A stretch of DNA of 64,000 nucleotides from Phormidesmis sp963710175 (GCA_963710175.1 CAVPZC010000001.1:248001-312000); one strand, 5' to 3'. Shown: positions 9,268 to 17,817, counted from the first letter of the stretch. Program-made: numbers and translations. Notes: generated by a model from the sequence alone, not told the origin.

Positions 9268-10200
9268 TCAGCGCTGATCTCTAAACCCTGTACGACCCGC
9301 ACCGCAGCGAGTAGGTGGCAGACTAGGACCGGCGTTAATCCTGGAAAAATTAGAAAGATCTAACATTGCGCTCGCGTAGTAGAGCCGGTTGCCCTCGGTG
9401 CGAGTGCGGCGAATTTGCAGCGCGCCGCTGCCATAGGGTTCAAAGGTTTCGCCGATGTTGCGGGCGCTGTCTTGCAGCGTGTCGGTGGTGTCGTAGGGAT
9501 AAGCGGCTCCTGAGACGGTATTGCCATTAGCGCTGCCGACGACGCAAATGCCCGGTAGCCCGAGCCGGGGCAGCAAATCTCCGGTTACAGTATCGCCCTT
9601 TTTTGTGAGTAGGAAGATAGAGCCGCCTCTCTGGCGCAGCTCCGACTCGGTGTAGACGCTGGCTTCGGTCCCTCCAGAAACGTAGCGATAGCTGCCGTCG
9701 GGCAGGTCGGCTAGCGCTGGCGCGGTATTGATATCGGGGAGCGCCGGGTCAGTAGAGTTAGGGGTGGTAGGGGAAGCGGCTTCAGGGATTGGCCCAGCGG
9801 GAGCCTGCGCAAGTAGGGTTTCGGACGGGGCGATTTGCTCGACGCTACAGCGGTCTTGATCTGGCGCTAAGCGGTAGGTGCTGTTCTGGTCAAAAGTGTA
9901 GGGATTGTCTCGTAGGATCTGCTGCGCTGGGGGCTGGCGATCGCTCAAAAAAGACGCCATTTCCTGCCCTGACGTAACCAGGGCGCGGATGGGTGTCGCA
10001 ATCGGCTGAGCAATGGGCGACGCACTAAAACTTGCCAGAGGGCGGCTCTGAGCGTCCATTATGAAGCCACCAGTATCTTCCAAGCTGCACGCGCTGGTCG
10101 TTTCAAAAGCTGGCGGTTCAGCCGCAGACATCATCAGCGGTGCGACTAGCAAGGTCAGCGGCAGGGTAGATTTGAAGATTGACGGTATGATTGACGGCAT
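9268..10200 (-). CDS. Exported protein of unknown function, tandem paralogue
   Basis: 310 residues. The N-terminus has a hydrophobic segment (about 12-26, LPLTLLVAPLMMSAA) consistent with a signal peptide. A Pro/Thr-rich linker follows, and then the C-terminal domain shared with the 8288-9208 product: LADLPDGSYRYVSGG, LTKKGDTVTGDL, GICVVGSANGNTVSGAAY, and LSNFSRINAGPSLPP with a Cys near the end. The N-terminal halves also share a Cys-containing start and a GQEMASFLSDRQP-like stretch, matching GQDESPPVDV in the neighbour only loosely. It is probably the first gene of a two-gene unit. Function is unknown; export to periplasm or surface is inferred. Confidence 0.72.
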   Translation of the reverse strand: MPSIIPSIFKSTLPLTLLVAPLMMSAAEPPAFETTSACSLEDTGGFIMDAQSRPLASFSASPIAQPIATPIRALVTSGQEMASFLSDRQPPAQQILRDNPYTFDQNSTYRLAPDQDRCSVEQIAPSETLLAQAPAGPIPEAASPTTPNSTDPALPDINTAPALADLPDGSYRYVSGGTEASVYTESELRQRGGSIFLLTKKGDTVTGDLLPRLGLPGICVVGSANGNTVSGAAYPYDTTDTLQDSARNIGETFEPYGSGALQIRRTRTEGNRLYYASAMLDLSNFSRINAGPSLPPTRCGAGRTGFRDQR

Positions 10201-10339
10201 TTCAGAGATAGTCTACCAACAGAGTTTTATGGGTGAATTTGCCCATTATTTCACATATTGTCAGCAGGCTTTTATGGGCGATATGAGCAGCACTACGGAC
10301 ACTATGCGTTTGCTCTGCACAATCCAGCTAAATCTCCGG

Positions 10340-12442
10340 CTAAATTTCTAGCTGAGTTTTGAGCACGGCGTAAAATGCTCGGGACAGCTCGCGCCGGGCG
10401 AGCGGGGTATTGTCTTGAGAGAGGCTGGCAAAAGCCTGGCCGTGGGCCTTAGGCACAGCTGCCTTAATCAGGTAAGAAAGCTGTTGACGGGTGATCATGG
10501 CATCGGGAGAAAAGCGCCCCTTGCCAACGCCAGCAATCATCCCTTGAGCTTTGAGCGTTTCGATAGTGCTGTATGCCCAGTGCTGATCTGGCTGCACATC
10601 CCAAAAACTGGGCTGAGCAGGGCTGATTTTCTCTAGCTTCAGCAGGTTTACCAGGGCGGTAGAGACGACTGCTCTAGAGACATTGGCATAGGGGCGAAAG
10701 TGCAGATTTTTGGCGTTTTCACTGCGGATGATGCCGGTTGCTGCCATCACCTGAATGGCTTCAAAGTCTGGGTCGTCGTGAGACACATCGTCAAACCAAA
10801 AGATAGGAATGCCGTTGCGCGCCATAAAGCCTTGAAGCTTGCGCAGCAGCGGCACTGTTTCGACAATGCGACGAGGGCTCTCGCCGGTCCAGATGGCAAA
10901 TACGGCCAAAAATCCGCTGGCTTCGCCAATCGCCCATTCCATCGGATGCATTCGGTAGGCGGCGTTGGTAATGTGGGTAGTGCCCAGGCTTTTGGCTGAG
11001 AGCACCAGGCCGTCTGTCGTCATCGGTACAAGTGACTTGGCTGGCAACGAGAAAGGTAGAGCCAACACGTCTTTTCCTTTGGGTGACACATGACCCGCTA
11101 CCAAATTGCCGTGTAAATCCAGGTAGTGATATTGACCAATGCCGACGCTGTCGTCAAAGCAGCGGGCGCGGGCTTGCCCTGGGAAAAAGCTTTCGGCGAC
11201 ATCTTCGTGGCGGATAGTGGTCACCGCAATACCTCGGCGAGCTTCGCGGACATAGGGCTCTAGGGCAATGCCGTCGGCGCTCCAGGTCAGGTCGCCTCGG
11301 GGCTTGAGGTCGGCAACGCCATGGGTTTGCAGGTAGTAAATGTAGGCTTGAGCGCGATCGCGCGCCTGCTGAATCAAAGCCGCTTGCTCTGCCCGGCTCG
11401 TGCCAATCAGCTGTCCCCAGCGAAAGTCATTGCCACAGCACTGGCCTTTTTCAGGGTGAGCAGAGGTGCCCCAGTTAATCACCGAGACATCGCCAATGCT
11501 GACCGCTTTTTCGCTGAGTGATTGCCGCATTACCCGGCGATAGCGAAAAATGCCAAAGGCCTCAAAGAAGTTTTTTTTGCTCCACCGCCGCTCTGCCCAG
11601 GTCCAATAGTCGCTGGTAAATTCGTAAGGATTTAGCCAAAAATCGCGGCCATAGCCCGCGGGTTTTGGCATCATCTGACCCTGCCTAGCAGCGGTGTACT
11701 CGACTATCACATTGAAGGTAAACGACTGCTGACAGGCGGGAATGGCCTGATCTGGTAAAATCGCTTCGCCCGTGTCTTGGCGCGACTCTTGCCCGACGCG
11801 CGAGGGCAGGTTTGCTAGCTCTAATAAGTCGCCAAAGTCGGTTGCTTCCAGGGTGACAGGTGCGGTCACCGTGAAGTGATGGCCGGTGGTGCGATCGCGA
11901 AACTTTATCCCGCTCACCTGCTGCTGCCCGCTGCCAGTATCAGCTGCCATGATCACCTCAGTTGGATCACTATCTGGCACTAGCCGCAGTTTGCCCGATT
12001 CTAAATAGGGGATTAGCGGTTCGTTCAGGGCGATCGCGGCTACGACAGGCGTTGTCGTCATCAGGCAGACCCAGGCCCCGCCCGGATTTTGCTGTAGTCT
12101 GCCCGCCACTGGCTGGAGCTGGCGCTGACGCCGACGAAACCATCGCTGGCTTTTAGAAATGGCAAACCGCTCGCCGTCTACTGTGCTAAAGGTCACTTCC
12201 TGCGTCAGCAGCTCGCCATCGTCCGAAGCCGGTAGCCCTTGAGCGGTAAACTGCCCACCGACCATCTTTAAAGGCTGAACCAGGCAGACATCTACATTCA
12301 TTCTCAGGGCCGCGAGCGTAGCTGAATACGCCGCCGTAGAGCCGCCTACGATTAATATAGAGCAGCTGAGGGTACTGCCATCGCCGGGCCGGGTAAATAC
12401 ATTCTCGGCAAAAATGCCGTTGCGCTGACTGACTTTACTCAC
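10340..12442 (-). CDS. FAD-dependent oxidoreductase with C-terminal SLH repeats
   Basis: 700 residues. The N-terminus has a Rossmann FAD-binding motif (ILIVGGSTAAYSATLAAL; the GxGxxG is altered to GGSTAA) and the GGQFTAQGLP segment typical of the FAD_oxidored family. A second conserved block, ARRGIAVTTIRHEDVA, lies near residue 400. The last 140 residues hold S-layer-homology-like repeats: one beginning FDDVSHDDPDFEAIQVMA, one with SFWDVQPDQHWAYSTIETL and FSPDAMITRQQLSYLI, and a partial third. SLH repeats normally anchor proteins to the cell wall, yet no signal peptide is visible. The start is GTG at 12442. Substrate unknown. Confidence 0.8.
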   Translation of the reverse strand: MSKVSQRNGIFAENVFTRPGDGSTLSCSILIVGGSTAAYSATLAALRMNVDVCLVQPLKMVGGQFTAQGLPASDDGELLTQEVTFSTVDGERFAISKSQRWFRRRQRQLQPVAGRLQQNPGGAWVCLMTTTPVVAAIALNEPLIPYLESGKLRLVPDSDPTEVIMAADTGSGQQQVSGIKFRDRTTGHHFTVTAPVTLEATDFGDLLELANLPSRVGQESRQDTGEAILPDQAIPACQQSFTFNVIVEYTAARQGQMMPKPAGYGRDFWLNPYEFTSDYWTWAERRWSKKNFFEAFGIFRYRRVMRQSLSEKAVSIGDVSVINWGTSAHPEKGQCCGNDFRWGQLIGTSRAEQAALIQQARDRAQAYIYYLQTHGVADLKPRGDLTWSADGIALEPYVREARRGIAVTTIRHEDVAESFFPGQARARCFDDSVGIGQYHYLDLHGNLVAGHVSPKGKDVLALPFSLPAKSLVPMTTDGLVLSAKSLGTTHITNAAYRMHPMEWAIGEASGFLAVFAIWTGESPRRIVETVPLLRKLQGFMARNGIPIFWFDDVSHDDPDFEAIQVMAATGIIRSENAKNLHFRPYANVSRAVVSTALVNLLKLEKISPAQPSFWDVQPDQHWAYSTIETLKAQGMIAGVGKGRFSPDAMITRQQLSYLIKAAVPKAHGQAFASLSQDNTPLARRELSRAFYAVLKTQLEI

Positions 12443-12524
12443 AGCAGAATTACATCACGTTAAGAACTCTCTACTAGATAACCTGGTTGCGGGTCATTTT
12501 TGCCTAAGTTTGTCACTATTTGTT

Positions 12525-13547
12525 TCACTCGTCCTCTTCCCAGACTTCAAAAGCTTCTACATCAATCGGGTCTGGTCTTTCTGAAACGTGAGGACGGGTA
12601 AATCTGTTGAGCTTCTCGCCGAGAGAACGGCCTAAAGGCGTGTTGCCCAAGCGGTCTTCTAGCTGGTGGTCTAGCTGACCTTTTGCTCTGGTAAATCGCT
12701 GCTGCATCTGCTGTTTGACCTGGTCTGTCTTGGCCTGTAGCTGCTCTGTAATTTCCGGCAGCGCATCTGAACCCCCCCGGTCTCGATCAGCAAGACGATC
12801 ATCGGTAAGCCGCTTGGCCTGCTGCTTTACCCGCTCAGTCATCTTGCCTGCAAATGACTGCCCTCTCTGCAACAGTTCGCCAAAATCTGCGGGTATCTCC
12901 AGCTGCTCTGGTCGCCAGTCGGTTGAGGCGCTACCGGCTGTTGGCTTTGCTGTTAAGTTGAGCGGCTGGTTGTAGGGCTGCGATCGCTGGGCATCTTCTT
13001 CCGCAACCATCATCCGCTTGCGACCCGCACTGATAATCGCACCAGGGGCAATAGCGTAAGCGATAGGCGCTACGGCTGGCTCATTGGCATCGAAGTCATC
13101 ATCCAGCTCGTCGGCGACTGGTGCATCACTGCTGCTAGGGGTATTAGGCGCATGGAGGGTGAAAAGATACTGCTGCACTACGCCAGTTTCTACCTCTAGA
13201 GAAAGGTCTACGACCTGACCAATCAGGTCACCGCCATCTGTCCAGACTTCCAGCCCAACCATATTTTGAGCGGCAGCCAGCTGATCTTCAATAGCGGCAA
13301 ACTCCGAACTAATTTCACTGTGAACAACCAGACAGTCCCGCCCAATATTAACCAGCTGAGACCAGCTGAGCGACTGCTTGCGGCCTAGCAGCCCAGCCGT
13401 TTTACACATTAGGCCCACCACCTGAGCCTGCTTAACATCGACTAGCAAATATTCGACGATGCCGACGGCTTCAGCGGTCTCATAGGCCATCACTTCTCGG
13501 CCCACTAGCTCACCCTGGCGAATAATAGTTGCGTTCACCTGAGCCAC
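12525..13547 (-). CDS. PRC-barrel domain protein
   Basis: 340 residues, no signal peptide or membrane span. Two PRC-barrel-like units are visible: residues about 8-75 (IIRQGELVGREVMAYETA through WSQLVNIGRDCLVV) and about 95-185 (MVGLEVWTDGGDLIGQVVDL through IAPGAIISAGRKRMMV), split by an acidic linker. The C-terminal half is polar and helical, rich in Gln, Arg and Lys (MTERVKQQAKRL, QQMQQRFTRAKGQL), probably coiled coil. PRC barrels are found in RimM and photosynthetic reaction-centre subunit H; in this length class the function is not established. The start is GTG at 13547, preceded by GAGAG. It is probably a single-gene unit, divergent from the hydrolase at 13603. Confidence 0.75.
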   Translation of the reverse strand: MAQVNATIIRQGELVGREVMAYETAEAVGIVEYLLVDVKQAQVVGLMCKTAGLLGRKQSLSWSQLVNIGRDCLVVHSEISSEFAAIEDQLAAAQNMVGLEVWTDGGDLIGQVVDLSLEVETGVVQQYLFTLHAPNTPSSSDAPVADELDDDFDANEPAVAPIAYAIAPGAIISAGRKRMMVAEEDAQRSQPYNQPLNLTAKPTAGSASTDWRPEQLEIPADFGELLQRGQSFAGKMTERVKQQAKRLTDDRLADRDRGGSDALPEITEQLQAKTDQVKQQMQQRFTRAKGQLDHQLEDRLGNTPLGRSLGEKLNRFTRPHVSERPDPIDVEAFEVWEEDE

Positions 13548-13602
13548 CTCTCAAATTGCACTATCTCTGTTTTACTCGATCTAGCGCTTTACCGGGATTT
13601 CA

Positions 13603-14487
13603 ATGTTTTCTTCAATGTTTCCCAATTTTGTGACACAGAAAATAAAGTTGGCCGATGTTGCCCTGCATACCTGCATTGGCGGCAGCGGGCCACCCTTGAT
13701 TTTGCTGCATGGCTACCCTCAAACCCATGTGATGTGGCACAAAGTTGCGCCCGCTCTAGCGTCACATTTCACCGTGGTCTGCCCCGATCTGCGGGGCTAC
13801 GGCGATAGCGACGCGCCTGCTTCAGACCGGCTGCACCTCACCTATGCCAAACGCACCGTTGCTCAAGATCTCGTAGCGCTGATGGATCAGCTGGGCTTTG
13901 ACTCCTTTATGGCTGCGGGGCATGATCGCGGCGGGCGCGTGCTGCATCGCCTTTTGCTCGACCATTGTGATCGGGTTAGTCGTGCGGCTGTGTTAGATAT
14001 TGTGCCTACCCGTCATATTTTTGAGACGATCAATCAGCAGATGGCGACGATTTATGAGCACTGGTTCTTTTTGATTCAGCCAGGCGGGTTGCCCGAGCGC
14101 TTGATTGGCAACGACTCTGACTATTACCTCACGACCAAGCTGCACCGTTGGAGTGCTGATCCATCTGCTTTTGCTTCAGCAGCAATGGCCGAATATCTGC
14201 GCTGCTTTCGTCGCCCGGCGGTAATTCACGCCACCTGCGAAGACTACCGCGCTGCTGCCAGCATCGATCTAGAAACCGACAGAGCTGACCTGGATCAAAA
14301 GGTAGAATGTCCGCTGCTGTTACTCTGGGGCGAAAAAGGGGCGATGGAGAAACACTACGATGTTCTGCAAGTCTGGCGCGATTACGCCGTTCAAATTTGG
14401 GGTAAAACGCTACCTTGTGGGCACTTTCTTCCTGAAGAGGCTCCAGCTGAAACCATCCAGGCGCTGCTTGATTTCTTTGCTGTTTAG
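13603..14487 (+). CDS. Alpha/beta hydrolase, haloacetate (fluoroacetate) dehalogenase-like
   Basis: 294 residues. The oxyanion-loop motif LLHGYPQTHVMWHKVAP is followed by the nucleophile elbow AGHDRGGRVLHR, where the nucleophile is Asp rather than Ser and the DRxxR pattern supplies the carboxylate-binding arginines of fluoroacetate dehalogenases. A His-Trp pair (YEHWFFLIQPGG) matches the halide pocket, and the general base lies in CGHFLPEEAP. These residues are known from the FAcD family; turnover of fluoroacetate itself is inference, and epoxide hydrolases are close relatives. The ATG at 13603 precedes another ATG at 13615; the longer form is kept. It is divergent from the PRC-barrel gene. 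Confidence 0.8.
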   Translation: MFSSMFPNFVTQKIKLADVALHTCIGGSGPPLILLHGYPQTHVMWHKVAPALASHFTVVCPDLRGYGDSDAPASDRLHLTYAKRTVAQDLVALMDQLGFDSFMAAGHDRGGRVLHRLLLDHCDRVSRAAVLDIVPTRHIFETINQQMATIYEHWFFLIQPGGLPERLIGNDSDYYLTTKLHRWSADPSAFASAAMAEYLRCFRRPAVIHATCEDYRAAASIDLETDRADLDQKVECPLLLLWGEKGAMEKHYDVLQVWRDYAVQIWGKTLPCGHFLPEEAPAETIQALLDFFAV

Positions 14488-14628
14488 TTTGCCTGGTTGA
14501 CGCGATCGCCGCTGAACCCCATACCTCTGACACCCCAGACCGGCCTCATTGCCTATCCCGTTTCTTAACGTTTGACAGTTTCTATAATCGGTACGTCCTT
14601 TTCACCCGTTGCCCCGCAACCTGGCGCT

Positions 14629-15705
14629 ATGACCCAGCCTAAAAATGAAGTTCCAGCCCTGATAGTCGCTTTAGGGTTAACTGCCGCGCTGATTGCAGGC
14701 GGCGCTTGGTTGCTCAAAGACAGCGCTATTTTGGGGAATGAGGTTTCTACTGCCCCGCAGTCTACAGAATCGCCGCAGCCGTCACCTGCCTCCTCGCCAC
14801 AGCCGGACGCTCAGACAGCCCCGATAGCCGCTGCTACCTTTGCCGAAGCCAACGTTCCGAGCGGTCAATTTAGCTATGGTGGCAGCACTACCTGGGCTCC
14901 TATCAGAGGCGCAGTCGATCCGCTCATTCAGCAGGCTCTGCCAAACTTTAAGCTGGTTTACAAAGAGTCCCCCAATCAAGCGCCGGGCTCTAGCGTAGGC
15001 ATTCAAATGCTGATTGACAGCGAGCTAGACTTTGCCCAGTCGTCGAGGCCACTGAACGCAGATGACAAACAGAAAGCTCAGCAGCAGGGCGTGACGTTAC
15101 AGGAAATTCCGGTCGCCATTGAGGCGGTGGCGATCGCCGTCCATCCAGACCTCTCAGTCCCTGGCCTAACCCTCTCCCAGCTCAAAGACATCTACACCGG
15201 TCAAATCACCAACTGGAACCAAGTCGGCGGACCCAATCTGGCAATTATTCCGGCTTCGCGCGGCGATGCGGGCGGCACCGTTCAGTTTTTTGAAGAAACC
15301 GTCCTGAAGGGTCAGCCCTTTACCTCCGCTCTCAAAAGACTCTCCAATACCACTGAAGCCCTAAGATTTGTAGGCGATACCCCTGGATCTATTTACTTCG
15401 CCTCTGCGCCTGAAATTGTCGGCCAGTGTACGGTCGCTCCCTTGCCCATCGGAGCCTCTGCGCAGCAGCTGGTGCCGCCTTACCAAAACCCCTACGTCTC
15501 GCCTCAAGACTGTCCCACCCGCCGCAATCAGATGAATCTCAGCGCCTTTGAAAATCAAACCTATCCGCTCACCCGACCGCTCTACGTAATCATCGCTGAA
15601 AACGGCCAGCCGTCTCAGCAAGCAGGCACGGCCTACGCCCAACTCCTGCAAACCGAAGAAGCCCAGCGTCTGCTCAACCAGGCCGGATTTGTGCCGCTTC
15701 GTTAG
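14629..15705 (+). CDS. PstS-like phosphate-binding / substrate-binding protein
   Basis: 358 residues from the ATG at 14629. A TTG at 14572 would add 19 residues before the signal anchor and is less likely. A hydrophobic segment (residues about 12-28) and a Pro/Ser/Gln-rich linker precede a periplasmic binding domain with YGGSTTWAPIRGAVDP, DFAQSSRPLN, VAIEAVAIAVHPDL, LKDIYTGQITNW and PASRGDAGGTVQFF, all characteristic of the PstS-like family. It may bind phosphate or a related oxyanion. No pstCAB genes are adjacent, so it may work as a stand-alone sensor or with a distant transporter. The segment ends 27 bp before the HepT-like gene. Confidence 0.83.
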   Translation: MTQPKNEVPALIVALGLTAALIAGGAWLLKDSAILGNEVSTAPQSTESPQPSPASSPQPDAQTAPIAAATFAEANVPSGQFSYGGSTTWAPIRGAVDPLIQQALPNFKLVYKESPNQAPGSSVGIQMLIDSELDFAQSSRPLNADDKQKAQQQGVTLQEIPVAIEAVAIAVHPDLSVPGLTLSQLKDIYTGQITNWNQVGGPNLAIIPASRGDAGGTVQFFEETVLKGQPFTSALKRLSNTTEALRFVGDTPGSIYFASAPEIVGQCTVAPLPIGASAQQLVPPYQNPYVSPQDCPTRRNQMNLSAFENQTYPLTRPLYVIIAENGQPSQQAGTAYAQLLQTEEAQRLLNQAGFVPLR

Positions 15706-15732
15706 GATCGGCTAGAGCAAGCAATAATAAGC

Positions 15733-16146
15733 ATGTGGATGACTTGGATATTCGTTGGAAACAGCGGTTTTCTAGCTATTAAAAGAGCGCTGGCACAGCT
15801 CACCAAATTTATTGAGAAGGGCGAGCTAAACGAACTAGAGGAGCAGGGCCTGATTCAGGCATTCGAATACACTCACGAGTTAGCCTGGAAACTATTGAAG
15901 GAGTTCCTCAGCTATCAAGGGATTCAAGATATCTACGGTCTTAGAGATGCTACCCGTACAGCTTTTAGCTTAGGCTTGATCAAAGAGGGTGAAAGCTGGA
16001 TAGGTATGATCAAGGATCGCAACCGAACTAGCCACACCTACAACCGAGACGTAGCTAAGGAAATTGCCTTCAATATTACCAAGCGCTTTTTTGACCTGTT
16101 TACTGCTCTGCAAACTAAAATGCAGGCCATAGAGGATGAACAATGA
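15733..16146 (+). CDS. hepT: HepT-like HEPN toxin, N-terminus out of frame
   Basis: HI0074-type HEPN protein of 137 residues. RNRTSHTY near residue 95 matches the RX4HXY motif of HepT RNases; the Tyr is the residue AMPylated by MntA in characterised systems. The family N-terminus, LDIRWKQRFSSY, is present, but in the frame starting GTG at 15735; that frame stops at TAA (15780-15782). Removing one base there gives SSYKRALAQL and joins the two. The ATG at 15733 in the downstream frame would give an altered first 16 residues. The toxin may thus be inactive, recoded, or a sequence error. It overlaps mntA by 11 bp, a typical arrangement for this pair. Confidence 0.75.
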   Translation: MWMTWIFVGNSGFLAIKRALAQLTKFIEKGELNELEEQGLIQAFEYTHELAWKLLKEFLSYQGIQDIYGLRDATRTAFSLGLIKEGESWIGMIKDRNRTSHTYNRDVAKEIAFNITKRFFDLFTALQTKMQAIEDEQ

Positions 16147-16483
16147 AACGCCTCTGAGGTTTGGTCTTAAGGAAACCGTCATCGAACAAATCACGAGTGT
16201 TCTCTCTAGTCATTCTGAAGTCGAATCGGCTATCCTCTATGGCTCTCGGGCAAAGGGAAACTATCGAAGGGGTTCAGATATTGACCTCACGCTGACTGGA
16301 GAGTGTCTCACCTACAGGACTGTAGCTCGGATCGAAGATGAGATTGACGACCTACTGCTCCCTTATCTATTTGATATCTCCATACTCAGTTACATTGATA
16401 ATCCCGATGTATTAGCCCACATTCGTCGAGTTGGCATACCGCTATACGAGCGATCGCCAAAACATTCAGAGCCAGATTCCTAA
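16136..16483 (+). CDS. mntA: MntA-type nucleotidyltransferase antitoxin
   Basis: 115 residues. The GSRAKGNYRRGSDIDL segment is the minimal nucleotidyltransferase signature G-S-x10-D-x-D that binds Mg-ATP. In characterised HepT/MntA modules this enzyme AMPylates a Tyr of the HEPN partner to silence it. The gene starts inside the last 11 bases of the toxin gene, so translation is probably coupled. Its stop is followed at once by the end of pth on the other strand; the two coding regions overlap by four bases. No defect is visible in the frame, so the antitoxin looks intact even though its partner's start is not. Confidence 0.85.
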   Translation: MNNETPLRFGLKETVIEQITSVLSSHSEVESAILYGSRAKGNYRRGSDIDLTLTGECLTYRTVARIEDEIDDLLLPYLFDISILSYIDNPDVLAHIRRVGIPLYERSPKHSEPDS

Positions 16484-17112
16484 AGCTCTACTTCTCGTCC
16501 GTTGTAAAGGCTCATTGAGCGCTCGATGCCTTTGCGCAGACTGAAGTCAATGGCCTCTACAGCCATCGGAATCACCGCGTCTACAATCTTCCTGTCCTCC
16601 GGAGCGAAGCGGCCTAGCACATGAGAGACCACGGCGCTGTCTTTGTCGCCTAACTTATCTGTGCTGCCAATGCCGATTCGCAGCCGGGGAAACTCCTGAG
16701 TGCCCAGGTGGGCAATGATTGACTTCATGCCGTTGTGACCACCCGCTCCGCCTGATAGTCGCAAACGCAGCTTGCCAGTAGGCAAGTCCATGTCGTCGTA
16801 GACCACCAGCACTGAAGCGATATCTAGCTTGTACCAGTCCAAAACGGCCCGCACTGCCTGCCCGGATATGTTCATAAAGGTGGTGGGCTTGAGCAAGATG
16901 GTACGTTCTCCCGCACTGCGGAATTCTCCGGCTATGCCCTGGAACCGCTTGTTTTCAGCCAGCGAAACCTCTGGATAGCTTTTTGCTAAGGCATCGATAA
17001 TTTCAAAACCGATGTTGTGGCGAGTGCGATCATATTTAGCGCCCGGATTGCCAAGGCCCACAATTAGGCGCGGCAGTACGAGCGTCTCCGCAGGCGGCGT
17101 CCCTCCCATCAT
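16480..17112 (-). CDS. pth: Peptidyl-tRNA hydrolase
   Basis: 210 residues, slightly longer than average owing to a short N-terminal lead (the conserved region starts LIVGLGNPGAKYDRTRHNIGF at about residue 16). It releases peptides from peptidyl-tRNA lost by stalled ribosomes; cytosolic. The Asn of GLGNPG and the catalytic His of RHNIG are present, as are FMNISG and VYDDMDLPTGKLRL. Its ATG overlaps the TAA stop of tatA (TAATG at the junction), so the two are probably translated from one message. The C-terminal end overlaps mntA on the opposite strand by four bases. Confidence 0.93.
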   Translation of the reverse strand: MMGGTPPAETLVLPRLIVGLGNPGAKYDRTRHNIGFEIIDALAKSYPEVSLAENKRFQGIAGEFRSAGERTILLKPTTFMNISGQAVRAVLDWYKLDIASVLVVYDDMDLPTGKLRLRLSGGAGGHNGMKSIIAHLGTQEFPRLRIGIGSTDKLGDKDSAVVSHVLGRFAPEDRKIVDAVIPMAVEAIDFSLRKGIERSMSLYNGREVEL

Positions 17113-17537
17113 TAGGCTGCTTGGCTGCTATTGCTTTGTGTTTCGCTGATTTCGGCGCTGGCCTCAGAACTGGCTGCTTCAGAGCTGGCTGCTTCAGCAC
17201 TGGCTGCTTCAGCACTGGCCGCCTCGGTGCCGTCTGGTTCGACTACTTTGGCTTCAGCAGGCTCACTGTCGGCGTCAGGGGCGGCCTTGGGAGCAGCGTC
17301 AGGCGCTAGGGCTCGTGGTTTTTCTAAGGTAGCCTTCATGGGCTCAGCAACCGACTTTTCAATGCGGTCGGCTTCTTTTTTAAACTCGGTCTCAAATTCT
17401 TTAGAGGCATCTTGAAAGCCTTTAAGCGCTTTGCCCATGCTGCGGCCAATTTCGGGCAGTTTCTTTGGCCCAAATACCAGCAAGGCCACAATCATGATCA
17501 AGCCCATCTCGGGCAGGCCAATTCCAAAGATGTTCAT
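17112..17537 (-). CDS. tatA: Twin-arginine translocase TatA/E subunit with long Ala/Ser/Glu tail
   Basis: 141 residues from the ATG at 17537, which gives the canonical MNIFGIGLPEMGLIMIVALL. Upstream in-frame codons would bury the membrane segment. Order: membrane helix (about 3-20), FGPKKLPEIGRSMGKALKGF hinge and amphipathic helix, charged region, then an unusually long acidic, Ala-rich tail. The tail includes tandem AASAE/AASSE units encoded by a 15-bp repeat (about 17157-17226). TatA forms the pore for folded protein export in thylakoid and plasma membranes. It lies between psbH (76 bp upstream) and pth (overlapping). The tail is much longer than in most TatA proteins, and its role is unknown. 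Confidence 0.9.
   Translation of the reverse strand: MNIFGIGLPEMGLIMIVALLVFGPKKLPEIGRSMGKALKGFQDASKEFETEFKKEADRIEKSVAEPMKATLEKPRALAPDAAPKAAPDADSEPAEAKVVEPDGTEAASAEAASAEAASSEAASSEASAEISETQSNSSQAA
17157..17226. repeat. 15-bp in-frame tandem repeat in tatA tail
   Basis: About four copies of a unit close to CTGGCTGCTTCAGCA on the plus strand, encoding AASAE/AASSE on the minus strand. Copies differ at a few positions. The unit length is a multiple of three, so expansion keeps the frame. Confidence 0.7.
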
Positions 17538-17613
17538 CCGTACATATCCAGCAACGCTGTTTAAAAGTATAAGGGGCAGGCGTGAAACACACCTACCCCC
17601 CATTTCTTAAAAG

Positions 17614-17817
17614 CTATCCGCCCAGGCTTCGCCAGTCCACATCGACGTTATCGATGATGAGAGACGAGTTGTAGAGCTGGAGAATAATCAGCAAAAACAC
17701 AAGAAAAAGAACCATAAACACACCCATGACCGGGGTGGTTCCCCAACCGGGCGAGACCTTTCCGTACTCGGAATTGAGAGGCCGTAGGAGGTTGCCTAAC
17801 TTCGTGCGCTGTGCCAT
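17614..17817 (-). CDS. psbH: Photosystem II protein PsbH (10 kDa)
   Basis: 67 residues, the cyanobacterial length, which lacks the phosphorylated N-terminal extension of plant PsbH. The N-terminus is MAQRTKLGNLLRPLNSEYGK; a single membrane span follows (about residues 29-48, MGVFMVLFLVFLLIILQLY), and the lumenal end is DVDWRSLGG. It sits in the thylakoid membrane near CP47 and supports QA/QB function and PSII stability. It is transcribed away from psbN, which starts 68 bp away on the other strand, an arrangement conserved in cyanobacteria. The intergenic space must hold both promoters. Confidence 0.97.
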   Translation of the reverse strand: MAQRTKLGNLLRPLNSEYGKVSPGWGTTPVMGVFMVLFLVFLLIILQLYNSSLIIDNVDVDWRSLGG

